The notes: generated by a model not told the origin, from the sequence alone. A stretch of 64,000 bases of DNA from Forficula auricularia (GCA_024734495.1 JALMQS010000030.1:35571555-35635554); one strand, 5' to 3'. Shown: positions 44,390-55,520, numbered from the stretch's first letter. Numbers and translations are program-made.

Positions 44390-44578
44390 ACTAGGCTGTG
44401 CGCGCAGCTTGGGTCAGCAAGCCAGCGAACAAGCTCAGACTTGTTCAAGAGGGAGAGGTAAGCCGAAGATACGTGGTTGGCGAACCCGACGCGGGTGGCG
44501 CTTTCCATGCAATTGATCGGATCTTCGGGATTAATTAGCGCTACGAAAATTTCAGTTAACCTAAAGCGGACGCGCGGT
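44390..44578 (-). other. GC-rich island with open frames on both strands
   Basis: On the minus strand, from 44560 (after a TTTAG) the frame reads LTEIFVALINPEDPINCMES and continues VGFANHVSSAYLSLLNKSE and LVRWLADPS before drifting into AT-rich codons after 44390. This composition looks like real protein, but I find no clear donor and the plus strand is also open. It could be a captured exon, an old retroelement piece or chance in GC-rich DNA. Confidence 0.25.
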
Positions 44579-44729
44579 CATTTATAACAGCAGCGGTCGC
44601 GCATAACCTAAGATATTTAATTAGTTAATAATGTTTTTTTATTCAGACACATTTTTATCATTATGTTAAAAAAAAATTTGTCGAAATAAAAAAAACTTAA
44701 ACTCTAATAAAAACAAAATAATAGTATAA

Positions 44730-45042
44730 AAAAAAATAAAACCAACTTTAAAAATATTAAATGCAACAAATAAAATAATAAGAATTCAAAAATAAAATAA
44801 AATGCACTAAAAGGTATAAAATAATTTCTAATTTAGTTACAACTAAACGAGGAAATATTTACATGAAATCACATTTTGAAGTCGCTGCCAATCATATACA
44901 TTTTATGAATCAAACTCTACGGATTTTACTTAGTACGTTTGGCATGTAATAAAAACAACATCGCGTAAGCTCGCTTATATAGTTTGTTTGGCACCGACTT
45001 CATAAAGTGATTTCATATAAATATTTCGTCGTTTAGTTGTAA
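44730..45042. mobile_element. GAAGTCGG palindrome, truncated
   Basis: Arms with TAAAAGGTATAAAATAATTT, TTAGTTACAACTAAACG and, inverted, CGTCGTTTAGTTGTAACTA. The right arm stops abruptly at 45042, where hAT transposase codons begin. Confidence 0.65.
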
Positions 45043-45044
45043 CT

Positions 45045-45355
45045 ATGGCAGATCTACAAATGGAGATTCTGGAAATTCAGAATAAAAGTATCTGGATGCA
45101 AAAACATCAGGAAATGGTAGCACATGTTGAAAAAAATGAGACACCCATGGAGGAAACACCACAGGACATTATATTTGAATGCTGGAACTCTTTTTCAGCT
45201 AATTATTCAAAGGCCAGCAGTTTTTGACCTTATTTGGATCCACGTACAATTGTGAACAATTTTCCTCTACAATGAACTATATTAAAAATAAACATAGAAG
45301 CAGACTAACGGATGCAAGTTTAAAAGCGGAAATGCTTCTAAAATGCGCTAAGTAA
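45045..45355 (+). pseudogene. hAT transposase C-terminal fragment, second family
   Basis: ADLQMEILEIQNKS (from 45045) and, after a one-base frameshift near 45212, QQFLTLFGSTYNCEQFSSTM and NYIKNKHRSRLTD are the hAT C-terminal region as in the GTF2IRD2/EPM2AIP1/ZBED5-like branch, different from the 36571-36897 fragment. It ends at TAA 45353-45355. No upstream transposase, terminal repeats or duplication were found. It is a dead fragment lying directly against a truncated palindrome arm. Confidence 0.75.
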
Positions 45356-45798
45356 ACTGCAACTTTGACTAAATTAGCGAATAAATACAAGTCCAAAAAT
45401 CATATTGAATGTGAAATTAATATTAAAATAAATAATTGTGATTACATTTACATTAATAAAATATGTAATTAGAAAAAATGTCATTTTATTTTTGTATCCA
45501 CAAAAAACAAAATCTATATAATATGTGTTTTTAAATACTGAAATAATTAAAAAATTAAAATTTCGGCTGCTTAAATTTTATTTATTGTACGTTGTTTGCT
45601 GAAATGGCTCTTCGTTTACGAAAGATTCCCGACCACTGACATAGTAGCAAGTTTTGCGCCTGACGATGCAATCCGCACTTAAGAGCGTTCGATTTGAATG
45701 CATATTCTTAACGAAGCCAGGCGCTTCCACAGAGCATGTTTTACTTCATTTATTTTTTATTTTATTTTATTTATTTATTTATTATTATTAGTTATTAT

Positions 45799-46004
45799 CG
45801 AGGGGTGATCCGCGATTGGAAGTAAGTGTACACCTCTTTGGAAGTATTTTGGAAGTACTTGGAAATATTTGGAAGTACTTTGTAATATTTGAAAGTGCTT
45901 GGAAATATTTGGAAGTACTTGGAAATATTTGGAAGTACTTGGAAATATTTGGAAGTACAAGTGGAAGTAGGTGTACAGCATATTAGGTCGGGGTTCACCC
46001 CTCG
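45799..46004. mobile_element. CGAGGGGTGA MITE, copy 3, with 8-bp TSD and minisatellite
   Basis: Perfect duplication GTTATTAT (45791-45798, 46005-46012). Termini CGAGGGGTGATCCGCGA and GTCGGGGTTCACCCCTCG. The interior is about six imperfect 20-bp units GGAAGTACTTGGAAATATTT, framed by GTGTACACCT and AGGTGTACA. Confidence 0.92.
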
Positions 46005-46079
46005 GTTATTATCAGCTGATTTTAATCAATCAAACTAACTTTTGTATTTAATTATTTTTTAATAATTTTTAAGGAATTT

Positions 46080-46330
46080 GGTGTTGGTACTTGGTGAAAC
46101 ATTTTTTAAAATTATTGGATAAAAAATACTTGGTAGGTTTCACATTAAGATATAAAAATAAAACGAATTTATTTTTGGAGAGTATTTAATCTCGATATAT
46201 ATTTCGGGTGGCTAACCCATTTTCAGGAGCAACAGAAAGTAACTCATTTTATTTTTATATCTTAATGTGTAAACTACCAATAATTTTGTATCCAATAATT
46301 TTAATTATTTTTTTATAATTATTTTTATTC
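46080..46330. repeat. Palindromic repeat with decayed hammerhead-like motif
   Basis: GGTTTCACATTAAGATATAAAA at 46137 is inverted at 46246-46267. The apex carries ATATATTTCGGG...CCCATTTTCAG, in which the CUGANGA box has become CTGAAAA. Confidence 0.55.
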
Positions 46331-46419
46331 CAAACATTTACAAATATCATACTATTTATTTTTTAATTCTATTATTTTTAATTTTTATTTTAACTTATTT
46401 TATTAAATATTAGATACTA

Positions 46420-47186
46420 CACTTCTTGTGACTCAACGAGCGAAAGGACCTCCTTAACAAAAAAGATTTATACATAAAACAATAAATTAATTTTAATACA
46501 CTATATACCTGGGGGACACGTAAAAATTTATCGGACGAAAAGGAACCGCGAGTGGAAAAGTTTAATTAGCTCTTTTAAATACCATTCGAATGTAAAACTA
46601 TACTTGCCTACCCAGAAGCGAGGATATTAAATAAATGGGAAAAGGCAGACTGCTCTTATACATAATACTTTGGAATCATGAGAGAATGGTTTTTCCAAAT
46701 TCATTAGTTAAACTTTATAGTAGGTATAATTGATTTTAAATGTCGTATAGAATAATCTATTAGAATAGAACAATACATTTTCACCCACCAAATTATTCGA
46801 ACTTCCAATTAAATAAATAAAAAATAAAATAAAATGCAAAAAAACAGATAAAATTACACATTTAGGTTTGGTAAACAAATGTTTATCCAGAGAGTTTAAT
46901 TAAAAACTAGAACAACAACAAAAAAAAGTTAAATTGAAACGATTTCTATTAATCGGTTGAGAGTAAATAATTAAAATCGAAATAGTGGAAAAAGGTGGGG
47001 GGGGGGGGATACAATCAGTTGACAAGGAGAAGGGGAAAAGGGGGAGTCGATGCTGAGTGATGGACCAACTAATGGCTATTTGAGCAAATTGCCAACGGCA
47101 TTAAATGTTTTTACTAACTAGCTTCTAAATGACATGGAAGTGAAAAAAATGAAAACATATGAAAGCACAAGCATTGAAAAATATAT
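46420..47186. other. Unique DNA, nothing recognised
   Basis: Slightly less AT-rich near 46505-46570 and 47030-47100. No open frame with recognisable content. G run at 46997-47007. Confidence 0.35.
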
Positions 47187-47194
47187 CTAACTAT

Positions 47195-48313
47195 CAGTGG
47201 CGGTTGGTGACTTTTCAGCCAGGGGATGCTGTCCAAATAAGTTGACGTGTTCTGATGTGGTCATCCACTTGACTTTACCATACAACCTGGCCTCTCACTT
47301 ATATTTAAAATTTAATAAAATTATTTATAATCATGTAGTAAGGTTTAGTTTTTGCATTTTTAGATTACTATGTGCCCACTGATTATGTATATAAAATTTG
47401 GCTGAGTTTGGAACAAGAGCCTATATTTTCATTTTTTGACCCTACACACCCTTCCTCGTTTTGGGCGGTTAGTTTTTGAATTTTTAGACTTCTGGGGTCC
47501 CACTGATTATGTATACAAAATTTGGATGAGTTTGCTCAAATAGCCTAGATTTTTAATTTTTTAAACCCTCTCCATACGCCTTAATTTTTGAGGCGATATG
47601 CACCAAAATCTAATCATCTCTTAATCTCACGGACCAAAACTATGTGTGAAATTTGGTTTCGATATTCACACTAGTTTTTGAGCTAGCTCATCCACATCGA
47701 AACCAAATTTCACACGTAGTTTTGGTGCATTGAGATTAAGAGCTGATTAGATTTTGGGCATATCGACCCTAAATTAAGGGGGTGGAAGGGGGTTAAAAAT
47801 TGAAAAATCTAGGCCATTTGAGCAAGCTCAACCAAATTTTGTATACATAATCACTGGGATTATTGGATAAAAAATATTTTACCAAGTACCAACACCAAAT
47901 TCCTTAATAATCAGTGGGACCCCAGAAGTGTAAAAATGCAAAAACTAACCGCCCAAAATGGGGGAGAAGGGGGTGTATTGTCAAAAAATGAAAATTTTGG
48001 ACATTTTACTCAAACTCAAGCCAAATTTTGCATACATAATCAGTGAGACCCCAGAAGTATAAAAATGCGCAAACTAACCCCCCTATATGATTATAAATAA
48101 TTTTAAGTGCCAGGTTGTATGGTAAAGTCAAATGGATGGCCACATCAGAACACGTCAGCTTATTTATAGAAATATTTGAAATAACGTATAATAATTTGAA
48201 AATTTAAAGATCTTCTGAAATTTTGAAGTCGACCTTAATTATGAAAATACTCTAAATGTTTGAAATTTTAGCGATGCGCCGCATCCACAGCATCCATGGA
48301 TCACACGCCACTG
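47195..48313. mobile_element. 1.1-kb hAT-type non-autonomous element with 8-bp TSD
   Basis: Perfect duplication CTAACTAT (47187-47194, 48314-48321). Ends CAGTGGCGGTTGG and, inward from the right, CAGTGGCGTGTGATCC. A long internal inverted section pairs GACGTGTTCTGATGTGG (47244) with CCACATCAGAACACGTC (48140), and several AAAATTTGG/GATTATGTATACAAAATTTGG phrases recur. Partial relatives lie at 49490-50040 and 51206-51282. Confidence 0.9.
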
Positions 48314-48348
48314 CTAACTATATTTGTAAAGTTAAGTATATTTATTTT

Positions 48349-48582
48349 CGAGGGGTGAACCGAGACCTAATATGCTGTACACCTACTTCCAAATATTTCC
48401 AAGTACTTCCAAATATTTCCAAGTACTTCCAAATATTTCCAAGTACTTCCAAATATTTCCAAGTACTTCCAAATATTTCCAAGTACTTCCAAATATTTCC
48501 AAGTACTTCCAAATATTTCCAAGTACTTCCAAAATACCTCCAAAGAGGTGTACATCCACTTCCAATCGCGGATCACTCCTCG
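48349..48582. mobile_element. CGAGGGGTGA MITE, copy 4, with 8-bp TSD and minisatellite
   Basis: Perfect duplication TTTATTTT (48341-48348, 48583-48590). Termini CGAGGGGTGAACCGAGA and AATCGCGGATCACTCCTCG. The interior is seven to eight near-identical units AAATATTTCCAAGTACTTCC, more regular than in copy 3 and on the opposite strand. Apparent open frames across it are only translations of the 20-bp repeat. Confidence 0.92.
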
Positions 48583-48590
48583 TTTATTTT

Positions 48591-49290
48591 AAATATTTTA
48601 CAATTTTCGAGATCTCCGGTGAAAAACTGAATATCTTACGATCTTAACAAATTGCTGCCGACCATCAAAGTTAATTTCAGAAAATTCCATTTGTATTTGA
48701 GAATTGTCAATTGAATAATAGAAAATCACAATTTTAATTCAAAAATCACAATTCAATTTATGAAAAAGTTAAATAATAATTTTGAGCTTATGCGCTAAAT
48801 TTCAAACCTTGAAGCAAAAGGCGGAAATACATTTTTCAAATAATAATTGAAAATTAGCGTTCAGTATTATATTATCATTTATTTAAATTCTGACTAAACA
48901 ACATAAATTTTCTAAAATATAAATAATTCATTGAAATTTATTTGCATTTTTAATTTTACAAAAAATATAATAATAAATAAATTGTTTTGATAGATACCCA
49001 TTTTCTTTTTGTTGAGATATTATTTTCAGATGCCATTTCACATTATTTCTAACTATTTTGAAAGACCGATTTTAAAACCTTGGTAATAATTGATACTGTA
49101 ATAAATAAAATGTTTATTCCTTGTCTGTGTTTTGAATATTAAATTGATTTAAAAATATTTTTGGGAATTTCCAACATCTTAGTTAATAAATAATATAAAA
49201 TAGGACCACAGGTTAATAATAATTGATGAAATTTAAATACAAGATGGGGAAAACCTTGTTTAGTGATTGTTTTTTACATTACCATACATG
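48591..49290. other. AT-rich DNA, nothing recognised
   Basis: A 48885-49250 stretch (ATTTAAATTCT.. TAAATAATATAAAAT) resembles 50360-50700 in order of phrases, suggesting an old duplicated repeat. Confidence 0.4.
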
Positions 49291-50040
49291 GTATGGTTAA
49301 GTATTGTAATCGTGCATGAAAAAAGTGTTTTTTTTTCGAAATATCTCAAAAACGGCTGAAACTATTTTGATTAAAAAAAAATTGAGCGACAACCATGGCA
49401 TTTTGCTCTACAAAAAGCTCTAATAAGTGAACATCGAAAAAATTATATTTTTCGAGATAATAATTGTTTTGTAAAAATGTCTGTTAGTCTGTGCGTTACC
49501 AAATTTCTGTGGACGAACTAGCTCAAAAACTAGTGTGAATATCGAAACCAAATTTCACATGTAGTTTTGGTCCATTGAGATTAAGAGCTGATTAGATTTT
49601 GATGCATATAGACCCAAAATTAAGGGGGGGAGGGGGGGGGTTGAAAATTAAAAATCTAGGCCATTTGAGCAAACTCAACCAAATTTTGTATACATAATTA
49701 GTGGACTTCCAGAAGTCTAAAAATACAAGAACTAACCGCCCAAAATGGGCGGGGGGTCAAAAAATGAAAATCTTTGCCATTTACCAAACTCAACCAAATT
49801 TTGTATACATAATCAGTGGACCCACAGAAATCTGAAAATGCAAAAACTAACCGCCCGAAATGGGGGGGTGTAGGGTGAAATAATGAAAATCTTGGCCATT
49901 TACCAAACTCAACCAAATTTTGTATACATAATCAGTGGATCCCCAGAAGTCTAAAAATGCAAAAACTAACCCCCCCCCCTACATGATTATAAATAATTTT
50001 AGGGGCCAGATTAAAAATCTTCAAATTCGTGACGTAATTT
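49290..50040. mobile_element. Fragment related to 47195-48313 and 28180-28480
   Basis: Carries a CATACATGGTATGG hairpin near 49303, the TTTCGAAATATCTC phrase, then GATTTTGATGCATATAGACC and three TTTTGTATACATAATCAGTGG repeats shared with the hAT-type element. It ends in a CCCCCCCCCTACATGATTATA phrase also present there. Confidence 0.5.
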
Positions 50041-51190
50041 ATGGACGGCCCTAGGTGTTGGTTCAAGGTGAAACATTTTTTAATAATAAGAAATAAAATA
50101 AAATTATGAGGTAGGTTTCACATAAAATAAAACAAATATATGTTATGAGTTTTTATGGTAGATATGTATGTAACTATTATCGTATAAGAGTCCGATTCGC
50201 ACTTGGCCAGCTTATATTAATAATCATAATAGTGGTTGAGTTTAGATCATCACCCAATAAAAAAGACTTCATCAATATTTCACAGAGATCCAAAAATAGA
50301 AATAATTCCCATAAAATATTACATAGATATTAATCATGGATAACAAATTGAGGATTAAATTAATATTTATTTAAATTCTATTTAAATAACATAAATTTAC
50401 TAAATTATGGATAATCCAGTGATCATTTATTAGCATTTCTAATTTTTTCAAAAAACAAATTTCTTTGCCAAATAGTTTTTTGTTTTTGTGTCATTTCTTT
50501 TATTATTAAATTTGTGATAGATTTTAAGTCCTTCATGATAATGGATAGTATTTGTTCCTGGTCTGTGTTTTGAATAATTAAATTGATTTAAATACATTTC
50601 TGGAATTAATAATAGCTTAGTTATTAAATAATATAAAATGTGACTATACAAAGTAATAATTTGATGGAGTCTAAATGCATAATGGGAAAGCTGGAAAATC
50701 CAGTCCCTGTTGGTTGTTTTTTTATGTTTGTTTCTTTAAATGGGAAATATATAATTTATTAGATGTTAGTTTGTTGTTGTTTTTTGTTGAATTTAAAAAG
50801 AGAGATTCGAATATCATCGTCCATCAATGTTCATTACCTTGAGCATTTCAGCGTTTGCAACACAGCATCGGCATCCACATAATGTGATCCTCTTATCATA
50901 TTTAAATATACATTTCAAAGAGAATATGGGAAACTAAACCCATCAAACAAAAAATTATGCTAATGGAAAATATTGATATACCTAGTATAAATTAGAGATT
51001 ATTATTTTTTAATAATTATAATATATTATAGTCAATGTTTAATTAGAAATTAATTGTAAAAAGTTAGTTAGTATAGTAGTAAAAAAGTATGTATCGTAGT
51101 TAATTTTAATACATGTAAAATTCGATAAAATATACAGAGTGTATCAGAAATGCAAGTAGATAATTCAGGGTGGTTACATGAGTCTAAATA
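50041..51190. other. AT-rich DNA with old repeat pieces
   Basis: 50055-50130 holds GTGTTGG..GTGAAACATT and GGTTTCACAT phrases of the 46080 repeat. The rest is unrecognised. Confidence 0.35.
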
Positions 51191-51205
51191 ATAAAAAAAT
51201 AAGAT

Positions 51206-51340
51206 GACGTGTTCTGATGTGGCCATCCACTTGACTTTACCATACAACCTGGCCCCAAAATTATTTATAATCATGTAATCATGGGGGGGGGTCAGGGGTT
51301 AGCGTGCATCGCTCGGTGGCTCCATGTACTACACATTAAT
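51206..51340 (+). mobile_element. Chimeric scrap: hAT-like end joined to Helentron-like 3' end
   Basis: GACGTGTTCTGATGTGGCCA (51206) matches the 47195 element, and 51300-51331 reads the Helentron hairpin (GCATCGCTCGGTGGCTCC) and ATGTACT end. Confidence 0.5.
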
Positions 51341-51360
51341 ACACCATTTGGAAACATTAA

Positions 51361-51612
51361 TTGTGCCAATAATTATGAAAGTGGACTAAGTCAAAAAATT
51401 AAAAAATTAGTTTTTTCATATTTTATGTTCCATCCATTTAAAAAGTACAGTAATAAGATGTCGGTTTTAAAAAATTGGATAAAATTGAACCGTTAAGTGA
51501 ATTTCTAGTTGTCTCATTATACAGAATTCGAATCTTGTTTATTTTATAAAACTTTAAATATCTCGAAACTAACAATCAATGACTTAGACCACTTTCATAA
51601 TTATGGGCACAA
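51361..51612. mobile_element. Fold-back MITE, TTGTGCC ends
   Basis: TTGTGCCAATAATTATGAAA at the left is inverted at 51593-51612, followed inward by GTGGACTAAGTCA / TGACTTAGACCAC. A larger relative is 62876-63677. Confidence 0.7.
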
Positions 51613-52401
51613 TTATCTTTTGAGTATGAATAGCTAGTATTTTATATTTTAAATTTTAAAAAGATTCTTAAATTTTTCAAAAAGTTCTTTACTTTATTAA
51701 TTATCCTTCTCTTGTAAATTGAATGAAATGACGAATCGAAACTTCAAACTATTAAAGGAAGTGAATGGGAATTGGCGATGGAGAAAAGCCTTTAGAAGTA
51801 GAAGAACTTAAATTGAATTGTATTGAATTATTTCAGCCAAAAATGGACGATTTACTGATTCCTGACTGATGCAATTCTGAATTTTTGATCTAAAAGCATG
51901 CATTCTTATTTTTTCGCTCACATCAAAAGATTGTTCTTATTTTCAACATCCGAGCGTGAAGTTTAGTCAAGCGGGAAAGTGTTAATCAATAGAGTTTTTT
52001 TCTTTTAACGCCAACACTCGCATATAACGAACAATATATAAAAGAGTTCAAAGCAAAAAACCAATGATGAAATATTAAAAAAAAAAAAATTATTTTTCTA
52101 TTTGAAATACGTAAGTGAACTTTTCTCTACAAAGAGTACATATTACTTAATTGCAATTTATTTTTGAAAATTTCACTCGAGTTGATTTTACGGATGGTTA
52201 ACGTTTTTGATATTATGAGTGAATTGTTCTTCCCTAGAATGATATATATTCGATTTTTTTTTTTTATTAAATTGCATCAAAATCAATTGCTGAATTTAGC
52301 AGACATGCTATCGTTTGTGATCAATTTATTACTGTTCTGCTGTATGATTTATAAAAAGTCGATTAGTTATCAAATAATGACTAATCAGCTACGATCTAAA
52401 T
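51613..52401. other. AT-rich DNA; one short frame of interest
   Basis: A 34-codon frame (51765-51869, starts MGIGDGEKPLEVEELKLN) has unusual composition for this DNA but no splice or homology support. Otherwise nothing recognised. Confidence 0.2.
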
Positions 52402-53158
52402 CAGGGCTGTCCAACCCGTGGCCTCGCGGGCCGCATGCGGCCAAGCACTGCAATGAATGTGGCCCGAAATAAACGTCCTTAAAACATTGAGATTTATATG
52501 TAGAGATATACATATTTATTCTCTTTTTTGAAATATGAATGTACATTTGTACAATACGTGAAAATTTTTTCAAGAATAAAATTCACTTAAAGCAAAATTA
52601 TAAGCTCTACTATATAAGATAAAAATTAAAATGAAATTTCGAATATTTAAAAATTCTTCTTTTTCTCATATTTTCATTTTCTAAAATATTTATTATTTCA
52701 GTAATTTATATGCTACGACACTAACCAAGTCTATAGTTAAATCATTCTAGTACAAGAAGACGAAAAATTGGGGTTTTCTAGAACAATCACAATTAATTGA
52801 TAATTTCTATACAGGACTAAAACTTGTCAGGATTTGCCTTTCCTTCAATTTATAAAAATACTGATACCCTCGGCAAAAAAACTTTCAATTTAAAATATAG
52901 GGATATGTTTTTAATTTATCGTTCCATATAAAAATACCTAAAGATTACACATGATTTAATGTCAAATATATATTTTGTTATTAAATAGTTAATTAAATCG
53001 TTTTTGTATATTTTAAAAATAATGGAGGAAAATTGCACCAAGAACGGATGGACAATCAACAGAAAACTATAAAAATGCATTCTAAATAATATCTTCAACA
53101 TTTGTCAAATAAAAAATGGTCATTGATATCTACTCTTATTGAACGAGCAAAAATTGTA

Positions 53159-53207
<49 letters not shown>

Positions 53208-54301
53208 TGTATATATATTTGTTTGTTTATATATTTGTTTGTTTATATATTTGTATCTTGGTTCTATTTTGAAAACGACTATACCGATTTTGATGAAATT
53301 CACGAGTTAGGCGGTTTTCGGGGTGACAATTCATCTGTCACGGTCTCACCTTCGACAAAATTGTTTTTGATGGGTTTTTTCGTAATCAAATTAATTATTC
53401 TCAGGTAGACAAAGCCCATTCTTAGGTTTTTAAAAAAGGTTTCCCCTTTCCTTTTGTTCCCAGGCAGACAATGGGTTGCCTTAATTCATTGTTCTAAAAG
53501 GCCTTGAAGAAGTATTGTGATTGTGGATTTTAACATATTTTGTTCAACCTAAACGTTAGAAATATTAATAAACGTTTTATAATTGTTTTTATAAAGAACT
53601 TTATTTATTTACTAGAATAAAAAATAATCAAGAATTTATTTAAAAATATATTTCGCATAAGCAGGTCTCAATTTTCTGAAAAAACAACACATTTTGATAG
53701 GTTTTATTTATTAACAATTGGATGAATAAAAATGAATCATATGGTTGAATCAAAACAGGTGCAGGAGATGGGGTCCAGTGGTGGGGGATCCGGGGGTAGG
53801 GCGAGGTTTCGGGGGTGGGATCAAGCGGGGTGGGGGTACAGTGGGCGAATACTATATATATTTGAATTTTTTTTTAATTTGAAAACGGCTCTCAATTAAA
53901 AATCGACCTTTTTATCCGAATTTTAAATTAAAAATAATATTAAAATAAAGCTTTTAACTGAAGAAAAAAGTTACCGAGCATCGCTCGGTGCCTCCAGGTA
54001 CTATTAATTATCTAGCCAGGAAAAAATATAAACTAATACTAATATATAATATCACTTTTTGTAAGTATGTAGGTATGTATTTACATAATATATGAGAAGA
54101 TATTTTCAAGTATAAAATTTACGAAAAATAAAATTAGAATCTCACTATGAGCTAAAATAATAATAAGGTTCTTATTTCTACATTATTAACTATGTTTTTT
54201 GAATAACAAATATCAATAGAATTTAAATATTTTATCCTCGGTTGGAGACAATTTTTTCTTCCAATGTGGCCCGTGTGAAGCCAAAAGATTGAACACCCCT
54301 G
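52402..54301. mobile_element. hAT-type element (1 kb) interrupted by a Helentron-like copy
   Basis: Left end CAGGGCTGTCCAACCCGTGG and right end, inward, CAGGGGTGTTCAATCTTTTG. Flanks ATCTAAAT (52394-52401) and ATCTAAAC (54302-54309) agree at seven of eight bases. The GGCCGCATGCGGCC palindrome lies at 52429-52442. The insertion 53129-54002 accounts for 874 bp of the length. A TACCCTCGGCAAAAA phrase (52865) shows yet another older fragment inside. Confidence 0.82.
53129..54002 (+). mobile_element. Helentron-like element, copy C
   Basis: Starts TCTACTCTTATTGAACGAGC and ends with hairpin CCGAGC-ATC-GCTCGG, then TGCCTCCAGGTACT. Contains a TA microsatellite (53162-53203) and a G-rich block (53760-53850). 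It is the cleanest copy of the family in the window, with an undamaged hairpin, so probably the youngest. Confidence 0.75.
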
Positions 54302-54619
54302 ATCTAAACACATTGCAAAATCTTTAGCTTGATTGATTTTTAAAACTTCAAGTCCCTCTCTTATTTGGAAACATTGGTCATAAAATATGAGAGCAATTGT
54401 TTTTTTTAATATTATCTGCCTAAAAGAGTTTTCTGCTTTGTGTTCAAAAGCTTTCTGGACACCCCTAATTAATCAACAGAAGTTTAGAGTCTGATTAAAT
54501 TTGTTGATAAATATGTGTTATTTTGATTAAACATATTTAGAAACGAATGATTTTTTTCAAAAAACTTAAGATATCAAATCGGTTCTTAATAGTCGTTTAT
54601 TAAGAGAGAATTAGAAATT

Positions 54620-55196
54620 CTTCATTAAATTGAAGGGTTGGTTTTGTCACAAATATAATAAAACAATAATTTTAATTACTATTAGAATTATTTAATTGAT
54701 AACCAATTTAAACAAAATCTGAATAAAGATTATGAAATTTTGAAACATGAGTTACCTACCAACCCAGAAATAATATCGGCAATATAACTCATTAATTCAA
54801 GATTGTTTCTAGTTCGAGTGATGTTGAAAGCGTTTTTATAAATTGTTGCTATATATATGTGTGTGTGATTGGCAATGAATTGTGTGATGTATCTATATTG
54901 AAGATTTAAGAATGAATGTTTCATGTGAAATGACAAATTCCGGTTCTTGAACGAGATGTATGTATGATTTCAAATTATTGTAAAAATAAAAAAAAAAAAA
55001 ATTTGTATTATATAATTCTCATAAAAAAGAAAAAATGTAAATAAATGTTTCATTTCAATTTTTAGAACTACTGAGGATGGTCGACCAGTGGTGACCGAAA
55101 ACTGTATAGTTATCAATTAAATAATTCTAATAGTTATTAAAATTATTGTTTTATTATATTTGTGACAAAACCAACCCTTCAATTTAATGAAAAATT
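54620..55196. repeat. Inverted repeat pair flanking a 400-bp core
   Basis: GAAGGGTTGGTTTTGTCACAAA..ATAACCAATT-type sequence at 54632-54706 is inverted at 55109-55190 (TTTGTGACAAAACCAACCC). The core between is AT-rich without coding content. A hammerhead-like motif sits at the inner edge of the right arm. Confidence 0.7.
55066..55111 (+). ncRNA. Hammerhead-like motif, family 5
   Basis: AACTA, CTGAGGA, extra T, GGTC...GACC (4-bp helix II with a larger loop), GAAA, ACTGTA, TAGTT. AACTA and TAGTT pair over five bases. The candidate triplet is GTA, an allowed NUH. Confidence 0.42.
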
Positions 55197-55379
55197 TAAA
55201 ATCATCACTTAAGTTCTGGAAGAAATTTAATAAGAAATTTTCGTTATTTTAAAGTAAGGCCTTTTTTGTGTTGACAGGTACTTATAATTTTTTAGATTTT
55301 GCGGAAAGTGGTGTAGGTTTGTGTGAAAATATGATGTTAGTTGATATAGTAGGCTTCACAGTGAATGAAATAAAACTTA

Positions 55380-55520
55380 AACAGGTTTATACAAACTCAA
55401 GGATTTCGGATTATCTGATTATCAGGAGTTTAAGAATTTATACTACAGTACACCTTGTAAACTCCTGATGATGGATCAATAACTGAAATATATTGAGTTT
55501 GTATAAACCTCTTTGAGTTA
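55380..55520. repeat. Palindrome related to 32048-32240
   Basis: GGTTTATACAAACTCAA (55385) is inverted at 55489-55508. The plus arm keeps AAACTC, CTGATGA and GAGTTT (55459-55500), but helix II (GGATC..AACT) no longer pairs. Confidence 0.65.

Noticed and set aside
45775..45998. Two overlapping frames rich in Tyr/Phe/Ser
   Set aside because: Same minisatellite inside MITE copy 3.
48256..48647. Open frames of 60-124 codons on both strands
   Set aside because: They are translations of a 20-bp minisatellite whose length allows open frames; there is no coding signal outside it.
53139..53408. 89-codon frame starting with Tyr/Ile repeats
   Set aside because: TA microsatellite plus Helentron-like interior; the same interior gives similar frames at 894-1079 and 34070-34261.
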